Source: Flaviramulus basaltis (lineage in GTDB: Bacteria; Bacteroidota; Bacteroidia; Flavobacteriales; Flavobacteriaceae). From it: a DNA stretch of 64,000 bases. The stretch covers positions 124,001-188,000 of the forward strand of contig NZ_FPKV01000001.1 of the NCBI RefSeq assembly GCF_900114265.1, given 5' to 3'. Positions 34,726-44,181 of this stretch are shown here, in pieces. A program made the position numbers and the translations under genes. Each line of letters begins with the position of its first letter. Position 1 is the stretch's first letter. The notes beneath the pieces were generated by a model. That model had not been told where the DNA came from and searched no databases. It saw only the letters and a list, made by a program, of their open reading frames with translations.

Positions 34726-35746
34726 TATTCATTTTTATTTCCTTTGTTGGAGCATTTATCATACCCTCTAAAGCAGGAATCATTTTATTTATAAAATTAG
34801 TCATGTGTTCAAAATCCATTTCATCAGCTTCATCATCAACATGATGGTAATAATCAAAATTTGTAAAATCGAATGTCGAAATAGCTTGAGCAGGCACTTT
34901 AAACGCGTTATAAAATGAATAATTATCTGAGCGCTTAAACAAATTATATGCCTTCGCTTGTGGTAAAAAACCAATAATTTCTTCACCTAAATAAGCATTT
35001 AGTTTTCCAGCCATATTAGATAAATTATAGCCAGTAACGTAAGCCATTGTTTCTCCTTCTGCTCTTGGCACACCAATCATTTCAAAATTAATCATGGTAT
35101 ATAAATCTAAATTGTTTGCTTTTAGTTTTTCTGCTAAATGTTCAGATCCTTTCAATCCCATTTCTTCTGCAGCATATAAAGTGAACAAGATACTCCTATT
35201 ATTATTTTTAGCTTTTGAAAAATATTTCGCCCATTCTAAAACAGCTACTGTGCCTGAAGCATCATCGTTTGCACCATTTGCAATTGTATCACCATTTACT
35301 TCTTTTGCAGTTCCTATATGGTCGTAATGTGCACCTAGAATAACAAATTCTTTTTTTAACTCAGGGTCATTACCCTCAATATAACCGACAACATTATAAC
35401 CAACTATATCTTTTAAATTAAAACTATCTCTATAAGTTTCAAAATAAGGTTTAATATTATTTTCTTTAAAAATATTTTCAATAAATACTGCTGCTTTTTC
35501 AATACCAGCTGTTCCTGTATTTCTACCTTCTAATTCATCTGAAGCTAAATACTCCATGCTTTTTTTAATTGATGTTGAAGAAATTGGAGCTTTAAAATTT
35601 TTAATTTCCTCTATATCAGTATTGTTTTCTACATTATTAGAAATAGAATTAACACCCGCTTTACCAGGTTTACCGTCTGCAGCTTTGCGGCTAATAGAAC
35701 AAGAAACAAATAATAATACTAGAACTATTGAAAGTATTTTTTTCAT
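34718..35746 (-). CDS. M28 family zinc aminopeptidase lipoprotein
   Basis: A 342-residue protein with a lipobox (LLFVSC, Cys16) and an M28 catalytic domain: GAHYDHIG (first zinc His), NGANDDASGT (bridging Asp), YAAEEMGLKGS (catalytic Glu), MINFEMIG and a late YYHHVDDEADEM with the last His ligand. It should act in the periplasm or at the surface as an aminopeptidase. It is divergent from the outer-membrane receptor gene. Confidence 0.9.
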   Translation of the reverse strand: MKKILSIVLVLLFVSCSISRKAADGKPGKAGVNSISNNVENNTDIEEIKNFKAPISSTSIKKSMEYLASDELEGRNTGTAGIEKAAVFIENIFKENNIKPYFETYRDSFNLKDIVGYNVVGYIEGNDPELKKEFVILGAHYDHIGTAKEVNGDTIANGANDDASGTVAVLEWAKYFSKAKNNNRSILFTLYAAEEMGLKGSEHLAEKLKANNLDLYTMINFEMIGVPRAEGETMAYVTGYNLSNMAGKLNAYLGEEIIGFLPQAKAYNLFKRSDNYSFYNAFKVPAQAISTFDFTNFDYYHHVDDEADEMDFEHMTNFINKMIPALEGMINAPTKEIKMNNE

Positions 35747-35834
35747 ACAAATTTTATTTGAGTTTAAAGATAAAAAACTAAAAGACAGCTATAAAATTAA
35801 ATGTTAGTTATTACAATTTATTTAATTAAAACTC

Positions 35835-35842
35835 TATATTTG
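35835..35842 (+). promoter_or_regulatory. Promoter -7 box of the outer-membrane receptor gene
   Basis: TATATTTG matches TAnnTTTG, 67 bases before the ATG at 35910. Confidence 0.55.
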
Positions 35843-35909
35843 AGTAAGTTAAAAAACCAACACCTCCAATCTAACATTGCGTTTAATCCTTTTTTTAAAT
35901 ATTTCCAGA

Positions 35910-38333
35910 ATGAATTTTAAATGCATTATTAAATTATTGTTGTTTTTTATTTCATGTTATATTAATGCACAATCGCAGCATACAATAAGCGGATTAATTT
36001 CTGATAGCAATAATAAAGGGATTCCTTTTGCTAATGTTCTTTTACTAAAATCTAATGACTCTACTTTAACAAAAGGCACCATAACTTCTGATGATGGAAA
36101 CTACAAAATGGAAGGTGTCCCAAATGGAAATTTTTTAATTATGAGTAGTTCGGTTGGTTATCAATCTGCTTATTCTAACCCTTTTTATTTAGATTCCGAT
36201 CATGAAGCTGAAACACTAATTCTTAACGAAGGTGAGCAACTCAATGAAGTTGTTGTAGAAGCTACAAAACCACTATATCAACAAAAAATAGATAGAATGG
36301 TAATAAATGTTGAAAATAGTATTGTTTCCGCAGGTGGTTCTGCATTAGAAATTTTAGAACGCTCGCCTGGGGTTATTGTAAATAGGCAAAGTAATGATAT
36401 ATCTGTTGTTGGAAAAGATGGTGTTGTAGTCATGATAGATGGAAAGACTAGTTATGTCCCAGTTTCTGCGCTTATTCAAATGCTCGATGGCATGAGTGCA
36501 GACAATATTGAATCTATAGAACTTATAACTACACCCCCTTCAAACTTAGATGCTGAAGGCAATGCAGGTTTTATAAATATAGTCATGAAAAAACGTTCTG
36601 ATTTAGGATTGAATGGTTCTTATTCCTTATCTGCTGGCTATAGTAATGATTTTGTTACTTCAAATAATATCAATTTCAATTACAGAAAAAACAAAATAAA
36701 TCTATTTGGTAATTATTCCTTCTCTTGGGATGGAACCAACCAAGTCTTTACATTATACAAACAATTTTTAGACAATAATGACAACCTACTTACAACAGAC
36801 ACCTATGCAGATAGAGATGCTACACAAAGAAATCACAACATAAGATTTGGTTTAGATTATCAAACCTCAGAAAAAGCAATTATGGGTTTTTTAGTTACTG
36901 CTTATTCAAACAAATGGTCAATGGACGCCATAAATAAGACTGCTAATACAGAAAATGGTTTTCCAGATTCTTTTGTTAACGTTTTAAATGACGAAATTAA
37001 TTTATGGGAGCATTTTGGAGCTAACTACAATTTTAAATACAACTTTACTAAAGATAAATTCATCAGTTTTGATCTAGATTATTTATACTATAAAGATGAC
37101 AACCCTAACAACTACTTTAATACATTTTATAATGAAAATAATACTTTCGACAGAGAAGAATTAGCAAGAAGTGGAAAACTAACGCCTATTAAAACATGGG
37201 TAGCTAAATTAGATTACAATGCCAATATTGGAGAAAAAATTAAATTAGAAACAGGAATAAAAGGCACAAAATCAAATTTCAATAATGATGTATCTGTAGA
37301 AAATAATGATGGCTCAGGCTGGGTTATAGATCCAACGCTTACCAATTACAGCGATCTTAAAGAAAGCATATTTGCCACATATGCCTCATTAGATTATACC
37401 ATAAATGATAGTTGGAGTTCCAAATTTGGTTTACGATATGAATATACTAGCACAAAATTAGATATCGATACTGAAGGCGTTGTTGTAGATAGAAAATATG
37501 GCAAGTTATTTCCAAGTATATTTTTCAACAAAAAAATTAACGACAATTTAAACATGAACGTTTCGTATTCAAAACGAATAACAAGACCAACTTTTAACGA
37601 TATGGCCCCTTTTGTGATTTTATTTGATCCTACTACATTCTTTTCAGGTAATGCCTCTTTACAACCAGCTATTTCCAATACATTTAAATATGATATTAAT
37701 TACAAATCTTACATATTCTCAATTCAATATACAGATCAAGATTCTAGCATTGCTAATTTTCAAGAACGTTATGATGAAGATAATGATAGGTTAATTTTTG
37801 AAGCTTCCAATTTAGACTACACTAAAACATTTAGTATCATACTTGGTTTTCCTTTAAAAATTTCAAATTGGTGGCGAACTCAAAACAATATTACATATAT
37901 AAATCAGAAAATAAGAGGATTCTATAAAGATGAAGCATTAGAAGCACAACTTAGTAATTACACTATAAACTTATCAAATTCCTTTAAATTTTCTGATACT
38001 TTTTCTGGCGAATTAACGGCCTTTTATACCAGCGAAAGTTTATTTGGCACAGCAAAATACGATGCCTTTTATAGAGTAAATATTGGTTTACAAAAGAAAT
38101 TTAGCGATAAATGGGGAAGCTTAAGATTTTCAGTAAATGATGCTTTTAATTCGTTTGAATTTAAAGGTGGAACTGATATTCCTGATGAAAATCTTTTAAC
38201 TAGAAACCTTTTCGATTTTAGTGCTCCAACTTTTACGCTAACATATACCAGAAACTTTGGTAATAATAAATTGAAATCTGCTAGAGAAAGAGAAACTGGA
38301 GCAGAGGAAGAACGACAACGTGTTACTAATTAA
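35910..38333 (+). CDS. Outer-membrane beta-barrel receptor with carboxypeptidase-like regulatory domain
   Basis: An 807-residue TonB-dependent-receptor-like protein: signal peptide (residues 1-21), an N-terminal carboxypeptidase-D-like regulatory domain (TISGLISDSNNKGIPFANV), a plug domain (LNEVVVEATKPLYQQKIDRMVINVENS ... LERSPGVIV), and a long beta-barrel of the OMP_b-brl_3 type (FPSIFFNKKINDNLNMNVSYSKRITRPTFNDMAPF). This group differs from the classic SusC type and has no SusD gene here; the substrate is unknown. The frame is open to 35877, but the ATG at 35910 opens a clean signal peptide. The regulator gene follows after 35 bases. Confidence 0.9.
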   Translation: MNFKCIIKLLLFFISCYINAQSQHTISGLISDSNNKGIPFANVLLLKSNDSTLTKGTITSDDGNYKMEGVPNGNFLIMSSSVGYQSAYSNPFYLDSDHEAETLILNEGEQLNEVVVEATKPLYQQKIDRMVINVENSIVSAGGSALEILERSPGVIVNRQSNDISVVGKDGVVVMIDGKTSYVPVSALIQMLDGMSADNIESIELITTPPSNLDAEGNAGFINIVMKKRSDLGLNGSYSLSAGYSNDFVTSNNINFNYRKNKINLFGNYSFSWDGTNQVFTLYKQFLDNNDNLLTTDTYADRDATQRNHNIRFGLDYQTSEKAIMGFLVTAYSNKWSMDAINKTANTENGFPDSFVNVLNDEINLWEHFGANYNFKYNFTKDKFISFDLDYLYYKDDNPNNYFNTFYNENNTFDREELARSGKLTPIKTWVAKLDYNANIGEKIKLETGIKGTKSNFNNDVSVENNDGSGWVIDPTLTNYSDLKESIFATYASLDYTINDSWSSKFGLRYEYTSTKLDIDTEGVVVDRKYGKLFPSIFFNKKINDNLNMNVSYSKRITRPTFNDMAPFVILFDPTTFFSGNASLQPAISNTFKYDINYKSYIFSIQYTDQDSSIANFQERYDEDNDRLIFEASNLDYTKTFSIILGFPLKISNWWRTQNNITYINQKIRGFYKDEALEAQLSNYTINLSNSFKFSDTFSGELTAFYTSESLFGTAKYDAFYRVNIGLQKKFSDKWGSLRFSVNDAFNSFEFKGGTDIPDENLLTRNLFDFSAPTFTLTYTRNFGNNKLKSARERETGAEEERQRVTN

Positions 38334-38368
38334 AAAATGATTAACTTGTTAAGATAAATTATTCAACT

Positions 38369-39475
38369 ATGCCAATTTACATGGATCGTCATGAAATACC
38401 AGAGGAAATTACCGCTGAGCATGTAGCAGAAATGCATCAAGAAGATTTAAAGGTCCAACATTTATTTGGCTGTAAAGGCATGACCTATTGGTGTGATGAA
38501 AATAGAAAAACAGCATTTTGCTTAATTGAAGCGCCAAATAAAAAAGCAATTCAAGAAATGCATAATCATGCACATGGTGAAGTCCCTAATAGAATTATTG
38601 AAGTAAATGAAAACATTGTAGCGTCTTTTTTAGGCCGTATTGAAGACCCAGAAAAATCACAAAACACCAAATTAAACATCATTAACGATCCTGCTTTTAG
38701 AGTAATTATGCTTATTGAAACCAGTGACTATTTACACAGACTTGAAGGCAATCAATTTAGCTTATTCTTACAAAAGTTTCATAATAGTATTACAAAATCT
38801 TTCAAGCAATTTAACGGTAGTATTGCAAAACAAGACAATAATAGTTATTTAGTTTCCTTTGCATCGGTTTCTAATGCTATTTTATGCGCCTTGAAAATTC
38901 AATATAATTTTAAATACATTACTTCAAAATCTGATGCTTCATTACGAACATTAAATATTGGGATTAGCTCTGGTTCTCCTGTTACCAATAAAGATTCCTT
39001 TTTTGAAGAAACTATAACCTTAGCCAAACAATTATGTGAAATTGTAGATCACCAAATTGTTATTACCTCTGAAGTTAAATCACTTTATGAAAGTGAAAAC
39101 AGAAATAAATTTATTAATAAAGAGCATGTTAGAACAATTAACCACGAGGAAGAAAAATTCTTAACAGATTTAATGGATTTTGTAGAAACAATATGGAATA
39201 AGCCCGATTTTAATGTTAATGATTTTAGTACAAAATTAGGCTTTAGTAAATCTCAATTAAACAGAAAACTAAAAAACTTAACAGGAAAATCACCAAATAA
39301 TTTTATTGTAGAATATAAATTACTGCAAGCACTTAAATTATTACACGAACAAAAAGGAAACATCTCTGAAATAGCTTTTGAAACAGGCTTTAACAGTCCT
39401 GCTTACTTCTCAACATGCTTCAAAAATAAATTTGGTATTCTCCCTTCAAAATACATTCAGCAACACCTTATTTAA
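38369..39475 (+). CDS. Three-domain regulator: DUF4242 + degenerate class III cyclase domain + AraC-type HTH
   Basis: A 368-residue protein with an unusual order. Residues 1-88 fit DUF4242, a small ferredoxin-like fold with a nickel-binding member (SCO4226). Residues 110-245 resemble a class III nucleotide cyclase domain: VIMLIETSDY, KQDNNSYLVSFASVSNAI, LNIGISSG and ITLAKQLCEIV, but the first metal Asp is Glu117 and the catalytic N-x3-R pair is missing (TLAKQ, 217-221), so it is probably a non-catalytic sensor. Residues 265-365 are an AraC-type double HTH (VNDFSTKLGFSKSQLNRKLK and ISEIAFETGFNSPAYFSTCFK). It sits between a receptor gene and a hemoglobin-oxidase pair, which it may control. Confidence 0.8.
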   Translation: MPIYMDRHEIPEEITAEHVAEMHQEDLKVQHLFGCKGMTYWCDENRKTAFCLIEAPNKKAIQEMHNHAHGEVPNRIIEVNENIVASFLGRIEDPEKSQNTKLNIINDPAFRVIMLIETSDYLHRLEGNQFSLFLQKFHNSITKSFKQFNGSIAKQDNNSYLVSFASVSNAILCALKIQYNFKYITSKSDASLRTLNIGISSGSPVTNKDSFFEETITLAKQLCEIVDHQIVITSEVKSLYESENRNKFINKEHVRTINHEEEKFLTDLMDFVETIWNKPDFNVNDFSTKLGFSKSQLNRKLKNLTGKSPNNFIVEYKLLQALKLLHEQKGNISEIAFETGFNSPAYFSTCFKNKFGILPSKYIQQHLI

Positions 39476-39562
39476 ATTTCAAAAAATTTTAATATTTTTT
39501 CTAATGGTTCAAAATTATCATTTTTTGAACTAAATCTATAATAGCTAACGTTTTAGTATTCA

Positions 39563-39570
39563 TAATTTTG
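39563..39570 (+). promoter_or_regulatory. Promoter -7 box of the hemoglobin-FAD oxidase unit
   Basis: TAATTTTG matches TAnnTTTG, 23 bases before the ATG at 39594. A weak inverted repeat (GTTCAAAA / TTTTGAAC, 39507-39530) lies upstream and might be a terminator or operator. Confidence 0.5.
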
Positions 39571-39593
39571 GTGCATAACCAATATTAAATATT

Positions 39594-39968
39594 ATGACCA
39601 ATACACTTTTTGAACGATTAGGAGGAACAAATGGGATTTCAAACATTGTAGATGACACTGTTGAAAACCATATGAATAACCCAGAAGTTAATGCTAGGTT
39701 TCTTCCTTTTAAAAACAAACCCGACCATCTTGCTATTATAAAACAACACACCATAGATTTTTTTAGTGCTGGTAGTGGTGGTGATGCAAAATACAAAGGT
39801 AAAGATATGATAACTGCTCATACAGGTATGAATATTAGTTCCACTGAATACATGCATGTTATGGACGATATTTTTACGGCTTTAGACAAAAATAATATTG
39901 ATGAAGTTTCTAAAAAAGATGTACTTGCTATTTTATGGTCTTTAAAAGGAATGATAATTTCTAAATAA
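39594..39968 (+). CDS. Group I truncated hemoglobin
   Basis: A 124-residue protein with the truncated hemoglobin pattern: LFERLGGTNGISNIVDD at the N-terminus, a middle FFSAGSGGDAKYKGKDM segment and AHTGMNISSTEY, in which His76 lies at the family's proximal heme ligand position. Such proteins bind O2 or NO. It starts at an ATG after a -7 box, and the FAD oxidase gene follows after 30 bases, so the two are co-expressed. Confidence 0.88.
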   Translation: MTNTLFERLGGTNGISNIVDDTVENHMNNPEVNARFLPFKNKPDHLAIIKQHTIDFFSAGSGGDAKYKGKDMITAHTGMNISSTEYMHVMDDIFTALDKNNIDEVSKKDVLAILWSLKGMIISK

Positions 39969-39998
39969 ATAAAACAAAAAATTTAAAATCAACAAAAA

Positions 39999-41387
39999 AT
40001 GAAAAACCTAGTCAAAAATTTAGACTCTTCAATAATTGAGGCATTTACTTCACAATTAAGAGGGAAACTTATTAAACCAACAGATTCAGATTATAATGAA
40101 ACACGAAAAGTTTACAATGGCATGATAAATAAACATCCTGGAATGTTTGTTATGTGTGTAGATGTAGCTGATGTTATAGCTGCTGTAAACTTTGGAAGAG
40201 AAAACAATTTATTAATTGCAGTAAGAGGTGGCGGACATAATGGTGGTGGATTAGGATTATGTGATGATGGATTAGTCATCGATTTATCTGGTATTAAATT
40301 TATTCGAGTAGACACGTCAAATAACACTGTTAGAGTTGGTGGCGGAAACCTTTGGGGAGAAGTAGACCATGCAACACATCCTTTTGGATTAGCTGTTCCT
40401 GCGGGAATTATTTCGACAACTGGTGTTGGCGGATTAACATTGGGAGGAGGTGTTGGCCATTTATCAAGAAAATATGGTTTAACAATTGATAATTTATTAG
40501 AAGCAGATATGGTTTTAGCAGACGGAAGCTTCGTTACAGTAAATAAAGATAAAAACACCGATTTATTTTGGGCCATTCGTGGTGGTGGTGGAAATTTTGG
40601 AATTGTAACATCCTTTAAATTCCAAGCACATCCTGTAAAAACAGTCATTGGCGGACCAACTTTATGGCCTATTGAAAGAACTGAAGAAATTATGGCTTGG
40701 TACCATACATTTATTAATAACGCTCCAGACGAATTAAATGGTTTTATAGCGACTATGATTATTCCTGGTCCTCCTTTTCCAGATTTTTTACACGGAAATC
40801 AATATTGTGGTATAGTATGGTGCTACACAGGCAAGCAAGAAGAATTTGATAAATTGATAAAACCTGCTATGGATTTAAATCCTGTGTTTGCACATTGTGG
40901 AGAAATGCCTTATCCCTCTATTCAAACGTTGTTTGATGGCATGATGCCACACGGTTTACAATGGTATTGGAGAGCAGACTTTTTTAATGAATTAGGCCCA
41001 GAAGTTAGTGAGCAACATTTAAAATTTGGTTCTAAAATACCAACACCTCTATCTCAAATGCATTTATACCCAATTAGTGGAGCTGCAAGCAGAGTTGGAG
41101 CAGAAGATACGCCTTGGGCTTATAGAGATGCCAAATATGCAGGTGTTATTGTTGGTGTAGATCCAGAACCTAAAAATGCAGATAAAATAACCAACTGGTG
41201 TAAAGATTATTGGGAAGCATTACACCCTTACTCATCTGGTGGTGCCTATTCAAATTTTATGATGGATGAAGGACAAGAACGTGTAAAAGCTAGCTATAAA
41301 CATAATTATGAGCGATTATCAAAAATAAAAAGTAAATACGACCCAGATAACGTATTTAGAGTAAACCAAAACATCAAACCAAATTGA
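39999..41387 (+). CDS. FAD-binding oxidoreductase of the berberine bridge enzyme type
   Basis: A 462-residue flavoprotein with an FAD_binding_4 domain and a C-terminal BBE domain. The motif AVRGGGHNGGG holds His80, the usual covalent FAD attachment site; TTGVGGLTLGGGVGHLSRKYG is the second FAD region, where the extra cysteine of bicovalent members is absent. The C-terminus ends with YSNFMMDEG and YDPDNVFRVNQNI. These enzymes oxidise sugars, alcohols or amines with O2. There is no signal peptide, so it is probably cytoplasmic. It follows the hemoglobin gene and ends in a terminator. Confidence 0.9.
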   Translation: MKNLVKNLDSSIIEAFTSQLRGKLIKPTDSDYNETRKVYNGMINKHPGMFVMCVDVADVIAAVNFGRENNLLIAVRGGGHNGGGLGLCDDGLVIDLSGIKFIRVDTSNNTVRVGGGNLWGEVDHATHPFGLAVPAGIISTTGVGGLTLGGGVGHLSRKYGLTIDNLLEADMVLADGSFVTVNKDKNTDLFWAIRGGGGNFGIVTSFKFQAHPVKTVIGGPTLWPIERTEEIMAWYHTFINNAPDELNGFIATMIIPGPPFPDFLHGNQYCGIVWCYTGKQEEFDKLIKPAMDLNPVFAHCGEMPYPSIQTLFDGMMPHGLQWYWRADFFNELGPEVSEQHLKFGSKIPTPLSQMHLYPISGAASRVGAEDTPWAYRDAKYAGVIVGVDPEPKNADKITNWCKDYWEALHPYSSGGAYSNFMMDEGQERVKASYKHNYERLSKIKSKYDPDNVFRVNQNIKPN

Positions 41388-41392
41388 TCAAA

Positions 41393-41426
41393 AAAAACCT
41401 GTTTCAAATTAATGAAACAGGTTTTT
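41393..41426 (+). terminator. Terminator of the hemoglobin-FAD oxidase unit
   Basis: Stem AAAAACCTGTTTC / GAAACAGGTTTTT with a short AT loop, starting a few bases after the stop codon; perfect pairing over 13 bp. It may also act for the convergent pdhC gene. Confidence 0.85.
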
Positions 41427-41435
41427 AATATTTTG

Positions 41436-41458
41436 ATTCCTGCATTCGCAGAAATAAC
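41436..41458 (-). repeat. Dispersed palindromic intergenic repeat, copy 2
   Basis: Imperfect palindrome with CCTGC / GCAG arms. On the minus strand it matches 8302-8324 at 17 of 23 positions. It sits between the terminator and the end of pdhC. Confidence 0.55.
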
Positions 41459-41464
41459 ATTTTT

Positions 41465-43087
41465 TTACACTAACATAGTTACAGGATTTTCAATGTACCC
41501 TTTTAATGTTTGAAGGAATTGAGCTCCCGTTGCACCATCAACTGTTCTGTGATCACAAGCTAACGATAGTTTCATAGTATTACCTACTACAATTTGCCCG
41601 TTTTTAACCACTGGTTTTTCAACTATATTTCCTACTGAAAGAATTGCAGAATTTGGCTGATTAATAATAGATGTAAATGTATCTATACCAAACATACCCA
41701 AGTTAGATACTGTAAAAGTACTACCTTCCATTTCTGCAGGTGTTAATTTCTTATTCCTAGCTTTTCCAGCTAAATCTTTAACAGCAGCTCCAATTTGAGG
41801 TAATGTTTGCTCATTTGCAAACTTAACTACAGGAACAACCAAACCATCTGGCACAGCTACAGCAACACCAATATGTACATGATTATTCAAACGCATTTTG
41901 TCTGGAAACCATTGCGAGTTTACTTGCGGATGTTGTTTTAATGCTAAAGCACATGCTTTTACAACGATATCGTTATAAGAAATTTTTGTATCTGGAATAG
42001 AGTTGAATTGTTGGCGGAATGCAATAGCATTCTCCATATCAAACTCTACACTTAAATAATAATGCGGTGCAGAAAATTTAGAATTTGTTAAAGCTTTAGC
42101 AATAGCTTTACGCATTTGCGAATTAGTAATATCTTCAAAATCTTCTTGTCCAGCTGGAACAAATTTACCAACTGATGCTCCTGAAGCAGCAGGTGTGAAA
42201 TTTTCTATATCACGTTTAACAATACGTCCGTGTTCACCAGAACCTTGAACTTGTGTTAAGTTTATACCTTTTTCTTCTGCTAATTTTTTTGCTAAAGGAG
42301 ATACAAATAATCTACCATTTGCAGTAACAGGTGTTGGTTTTGGCGCACTTGGTTTAGACTCTATTTTAGTAGCAACAGAAGCTGTTTTAGGCGCTTCCTT
42401 TTTAGCTTCAACTTTAGGAGTTTCTTCTTTTTTAGGAGTTCCAGATGTTTTAAAATTGGTAGCTACTCCAGAAACATCTGTTCCTGCAGGACCAATAATA
42501 GCTAGTAGAGCATCTACTTTTGCCGATTCTCCTTCTTGTAAACCAATTTCTAATAAAGTACCAGATTGAAATGATTCAAACTCCATAGTCGCTTTATCAG
42601 TTTCTATTTCAGCTAGAATATCTCCTTCTTCTACTTTATCACCAACCTTTTTTAACCATGTTGCCACAGTTCCTTCTTCCATAGTATCACTTAAACGAGG
42701 CATAGTAACAACTATAACGCCTTCTGGCAAATCTACAGATTCGCTTAAAGCATCTTCATTACTAGAAGATTCTTCTTTACTTTCTAAAGCTGTTTCTTCT
42801 TTTACTTCATTAGAAGCTCCTCCATTTAATAATCCAGAAATATCTTCTCCTTCATCTCCAATAATAGCTAAAAGCTCATCTACTTTAGTAGTTTCCCCTT
42901 CTTGAACGCCAATATGAAGCAATGTTCCTTCATTGAAAGACTCAAATTCCATAGTAGCTTTGTCGGTTTCAATTTCAGCTAAAATATCGCCTTCTTCAAC
43001 CTTGTCTCCTACTTTTTTTAACCAAGCCGCAACGGTTCCCTCTTCCATGGTATCGCTTAAACGCGGCATATTTACTACTATTGCCAT
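41465..43087 (-). CDS. pdhC: Pyruvate dehydrogenase complex dihydrolipoamide acetyltransferase (E2)
   Basis: A 540-residue E2 with two N-terminal lipoyl domains (lipoyl lysines Lys43 and Lys165, each in ETDKATMEF), a peripheral subunit-binding domain (257-293, RLFVSPLAKKLAEEKGI) and a C-terminal catalytic domain with the active-site DHRTVDGA. The linkers are rich in Ala, Pro, Lys and Glu. It moves acetyl groups from E1 to CoA. It starts three bases after the end of pdhA, so the two form an operon; the E1 beta and E3 genes are not here. Confidence 0.96.
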   Translation of the reverse strand: MAIVVNMPRLSDTMEEGTVAAWLKKVGDKVEEGDILAEIETDKATMEFESFNEGTLLHIGVQEGETTKVDELLAIIGDEGEDISGLLNGGASNEVKEETALESKEESSSNEDALSESVDLPEGVIVVTMPRLSDTMEEGTVATWLKKVGDKVEEGDILAEIETDKATMEFESFQSGTLLEIGLQEGESAKVDALLAIIGPAGTDVSGVATNFKTSGTPKKEETPKVEAKKEAPKTASVATKIESKPSAPKPTPVTANGRLFVSPLAKKLAEEKGINLTQVQGSGEHGRIVKRDIENFTPAASGASVGKFVPAGQEDFEDITNSQMRKAIAKALTNSKFSAPHYYLSVEFDMENAIAFRQQFNSIPDTKISYNDIVVKACALALKQHPQVNSQWFPDKMRLNNHVHIGVAVAVPDGLVVPVVKFANEQTLPQIGAAVKDLAGKARNKKLTPAEMEGSTFTVSNLGMFGIDTFTSIINQPNSAILSVGNIVEKPVVKNGQIVVGNTMKLSLACDHRTVDGATGAQFLQTLKGYIENPVTMLV

Positions 43088-43090
43088 AGT

Positions 43091-44089
43091 TTATAATTTA
43101 TGTTGAATAAATGGATAGTCTTCTTGCTCGTAAACCATATCGTAAAGTTGTTGTACTTCTGGATATGGAGATTCATCTGCAAATTTCTCACATTCAGCAA
43201 CTAAATCTTTTACACGTTTATCAATTACTTTAATATCAGCTTCTGTAGCGTATTTATTTTCAAGAATAATATCCTTTACTTGAGTAATTGGATCTATTTT
43301 TTGATATTCTTTAACCTCATCTTTAGTTCTATAATGCTGGGCATCACTCATTGAATGCCCTCTATAACGATAAGTTTTCAACTCTAAAAATGTTGGTCCT
43401 TCTCCACGACGTCCTCTTTGAATAGCTTCATCAAAAGCTTCTGCTACTTTAATAGGGTTCATTCCATCAACTGGTCCGCATGGCATTTCATAGCCTAAAC
43501 CTAGTTTCCAAATGTCTGTATGACTTGCTGTTCTTTCTACTGAAGTTCCCATTGCATATCCATTATTTTCACAAACAAAAACAACTGGAAGTTTCCAAAG
43601 CATTGCTAAATTAAAAGCTTCATGCAAAGAACCTTGTCTTGCAGCACCATCACCAAAACAACATAATGTTACTGCATCGCTACCATGGTATTTATCACCA
43701 AATGCAATACCTGCTCCTAAAGGTATTTGACCTCCAACAATACCATGACCTCCATAGAAACGGTGTTCTTTAGAGAAGATATGCATCGAGCCTCCCATAC
43801 CTTGTGAGGTACCTGTTACTTTTCCAAATAACTCTGCCATAACACGTTTAGGATCTACACCCATACCAATTGGCTGAACGTGATTACGATATGCGGTTAT
43901 CATTTTATCTTTTGTCAAATCCATAGCATGTAAAGCTCCTGCTAATACCGCTTCTTGACCATTATACAAGTGAAGAAATCCTCTTACTTTTTGTTGAATG
44001 TATACTGCAGCTAGTTTGTCTTCAAACTTTCTCCAGAATAACATGTCTTCATACCATTTGAGGTAAACCTCTTTTGTGATTTTTTGCAT
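43091..44089 (-). CDS. pdhA: Pyruvate dehydrogenase E1 component subunit alpha
   Basis: A 332-residue thiamine diphosphate-dependent E1 alpha. The TPP/Mg motif is GDGAARQGSLHEAFNLAMLWKLPVVFVCENN, and the loop RYRGHSMSDAQHYRTKDEV matches the family's phosphorylation-loop region. Residues GQEAVLAGALHAM and SKEHRFYGGHGIVGGQ are also typical. It needs an E1 beta partner encoded elsewhere. Upstream a -7 box and a short leader hairpin are seen. Confidence 0.96.
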   Translation of the reverse strand: MQKITKEVYLKWYEDMLFWRKFEDKLAAVYIQQKVRGFLHLYNGQEAVLAGALHAMDLTKDKMITAYRNHVQPIGMGVDPKRVMAELFGKVTGTSQGMGGSMHIFSKEHRFYGGHGIVGGQIPLGAGIAFGDKYHGSDAVTLCCFGDGAARQGSLHEAFNLAMLWKLPVVFVCENNGYAMGTSVERTASHTDIWKLGLGYEMPCGPVDGMNPIKVAEAFDEAIQRGRRGEGPTFLELKTYRYRGHSMSDAQHYRTKDEVKEYQKIDPITQVKDIILENKYATEADIKVIDKRVKDLVAECEKFADESPYPEVQQLYDMVYEQEDYPFIQHKL

Positions 44090-44152
44090 TTAGTTTATTA
44101 TTTACATCAAAAACAATGCTCAAGATTTATATCTCAAGGTTTCATTATGAAA

Positions 44153-44171
44153 TCCCAATCTAAAATTGGGA
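44153..44171 (-). other. Hairpin in the pdhA leader
   Basis: TCCCAAT (44153-44159) and ATTGGGA (44165-44171), a 7-bp perfect stem close to the predicted transcript start of pdhA, with no T run. Its effect, if any, is unknown. Confidence 0.4.
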
Positions 44172-44181
44172 AAGCGAATAA

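Noticed and set aside
35877-35909. Upstream TTG start of the outer-membrane receptor
   Set aside because: The ATG at 35910 gives a standard signal peptide; the extension would precede it with residues unlike an export signal.
40112-40648. Long antisense open frame (178 codons, minus strand) opposite the FAD oxidase gene
   Set aside because: It mirrors the codon pattern of the real gene, is Pro/Thr-rich without a recognisable domain, and no promoter was seen. The same holds for the antisense frames at 922-1293 and 2671-3021.
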